NCBI GenBank assembly: GCA_021846505.1
Contig: JAJZWV010000030.1
Coordinates: forward strand, 1 to 44,005
Reading direction: 5' to 3'
DNA length: 44,005 nt
Origin: Bacillota bacterium
GTDB taxonomy: Bacteria > Bacillota > Sulfobacillia > Sulfobacillales > JAIMBI01
The position numbers and the translations under genes were made by a program. This document shows, piece after piece, positions 43,664 to 44,005 of the stretch. Below the pieces are notes generated by a model, which was not told where the DNA came from, made no database searches, and was given only the letters and a program-made list of their open reading frames with translations. Numbering within the stretch: position 1 is the stretch's first letter; each line of letters begins with the position of its first letter.

Positions 43664-44005
43664 ATGCTAGACGGAAAGCGCATCGCCGTGGTTTTGCCGG
43701 CCTATGAGGCAGCCCGCACTCTGACGGTCGTGGCCAATGAGCTTGGGAGGGTGTCCGTGGTGGATGACGTCGTGCTGGTGGACGATGCCAGTCCCGACGG
43801 GACGGCCGAGCTGGCCGAGTCCCTGGGCCTGTTCACGGTGCGGCACGAGCAGAACGGCGGCTACGGCGCCAACCAGAAAACCTGCTACCGGGTGGCGCTG
43901 GAGCGCGGCGCCGACGTGGTGGTGATGCTGCACCCCGACCACCAATATTCCACCAGGCTGGTGACGTCCATGGCGGCCATGGTGGCGTCCGAAGAGTACG
44001 ACTTG
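43664..44005 (+). CDS. Family-2 glycosyltransferase (partial, 3' end outside window)
   Basis: The first 114 codons of a GT-A-fold glycosyltransferase, starting at ATG 43664 with GGAGG 4 nt upstream. Visible are IAVVLPAYEAARTL, VVLVDDASPDGTAEL (nucleotide-sugar binding), NGGYGANQKTCYRVALERGADVVVMLHPDHQYS, where the final DHQ takes the place of the DxD metal motif. The pattern is that of polyprenyl-phosphate or dolichol-phosphate sugar transferases, which make the lipid-linked donor that GT-C enzymes use. This fits the membrane glycosyltransferases upstream. Confidence 0.92.
   Translation, partial: MLDGKRIAVVLPAYEAARTLTVVANELGRVSVVDDVVLVDDASPDGTAELAESLGLFTVRHEQNGGYGANQKTCYRVALERGADVVVMLHPDHQYSTRLVTSMAAMVASEEYDL

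Noticed and set aside
1-44005. CRISPR arrays, tRNA/rRNA genes, insertion sequences, phage genes
   Set aside because: No regularly spaced repeats, no cloverleaf-like sequence with a T-loop GTTCGA pattern, and no transposase or integrase frames were found on reading both strands.

Overview
The window is G+C-rich DNA from an endospore-forming, deep-branching Bacillota. The evidence is a complete spoIIE next to tilS and ftsH, a typical Firmicute arrangement. High G+C, sulfur-handling genes, a mercuric-reductase remnant and (inferred) selenocysteine use suggest something like the Sulfobacillus/Thermaerobacter/Symbiobacterium-type lineages. That placement is inference; there is no rRNA or tRNA here.

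Left part, minus strand (1-6149): a partial ABC-transporter ATPase overlapping an aminoglycoside-phosphotransferase-like gene; a SAM-dependent methyltransferase; then a tight operon with its own promoter: ArsR-rhodanese regulator -> persulfide-dioxygenase-like metallo-beta-lactamase (MBL) protein -> MFS transporter. The MBL gene reads as a complete 242-residue protein only if two in-frame TGA codons are translated. Both sit where I expect conserved cysteines, and each is followed at the right distance by a hairpin with a G-containing apical loop. I read it as a selenoprotein with two selenocysteines, the most notable feature of the window. A frameshifted nucleotidyltransferase follows.

Core block, plus strand (6.2-17.6 kb): msrA, a GNAT-like protein, spoIIE, tilS, ftsH, two overlapping M16 peptidase genes (one without the zinc motif, one with it) and hutH. 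All are intact and mostly closely packed; hpt, usual between tilS and ftsH, is missing.

Accessory block (18-25 kb): a Cof-type HAD phosphatase, a decayed PIN-toxin locus with its partner gene, a small membrane-anchored protein, a PIG-V-like mannosyltransferase, remnants of an alpha/beta hydrolase and of merA, and a frameshifted serine beta-lactamase-family gene. Lesions are concentrated here.

DNA-repair pair (25.2-30.0 kb): an AddB-like PD-(D/E)XK nuclease with candidate Fe-S cysteines, overlapping a UvrD/AddA-like helicase that lacks its own nuclease domain. Next come a membrane-anchored hypothetical protein and a nucleoside phosphorylase.

Surface-glycan block (32-44 kb): a run of polytopic GT-C-type membrane proteins (two DUF2079 paralogues, a GT87-like protein, a PIG-V-like protein, an intact large GT-C-like protein and a broken paralogue) ending in a partial family-2 glycosyltransferase. 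Part of this block has visibly lower G+C. Together they probably build or transfer a polyprenol-linked glycan at the cell surface; substrates cannot be read from the sequence.
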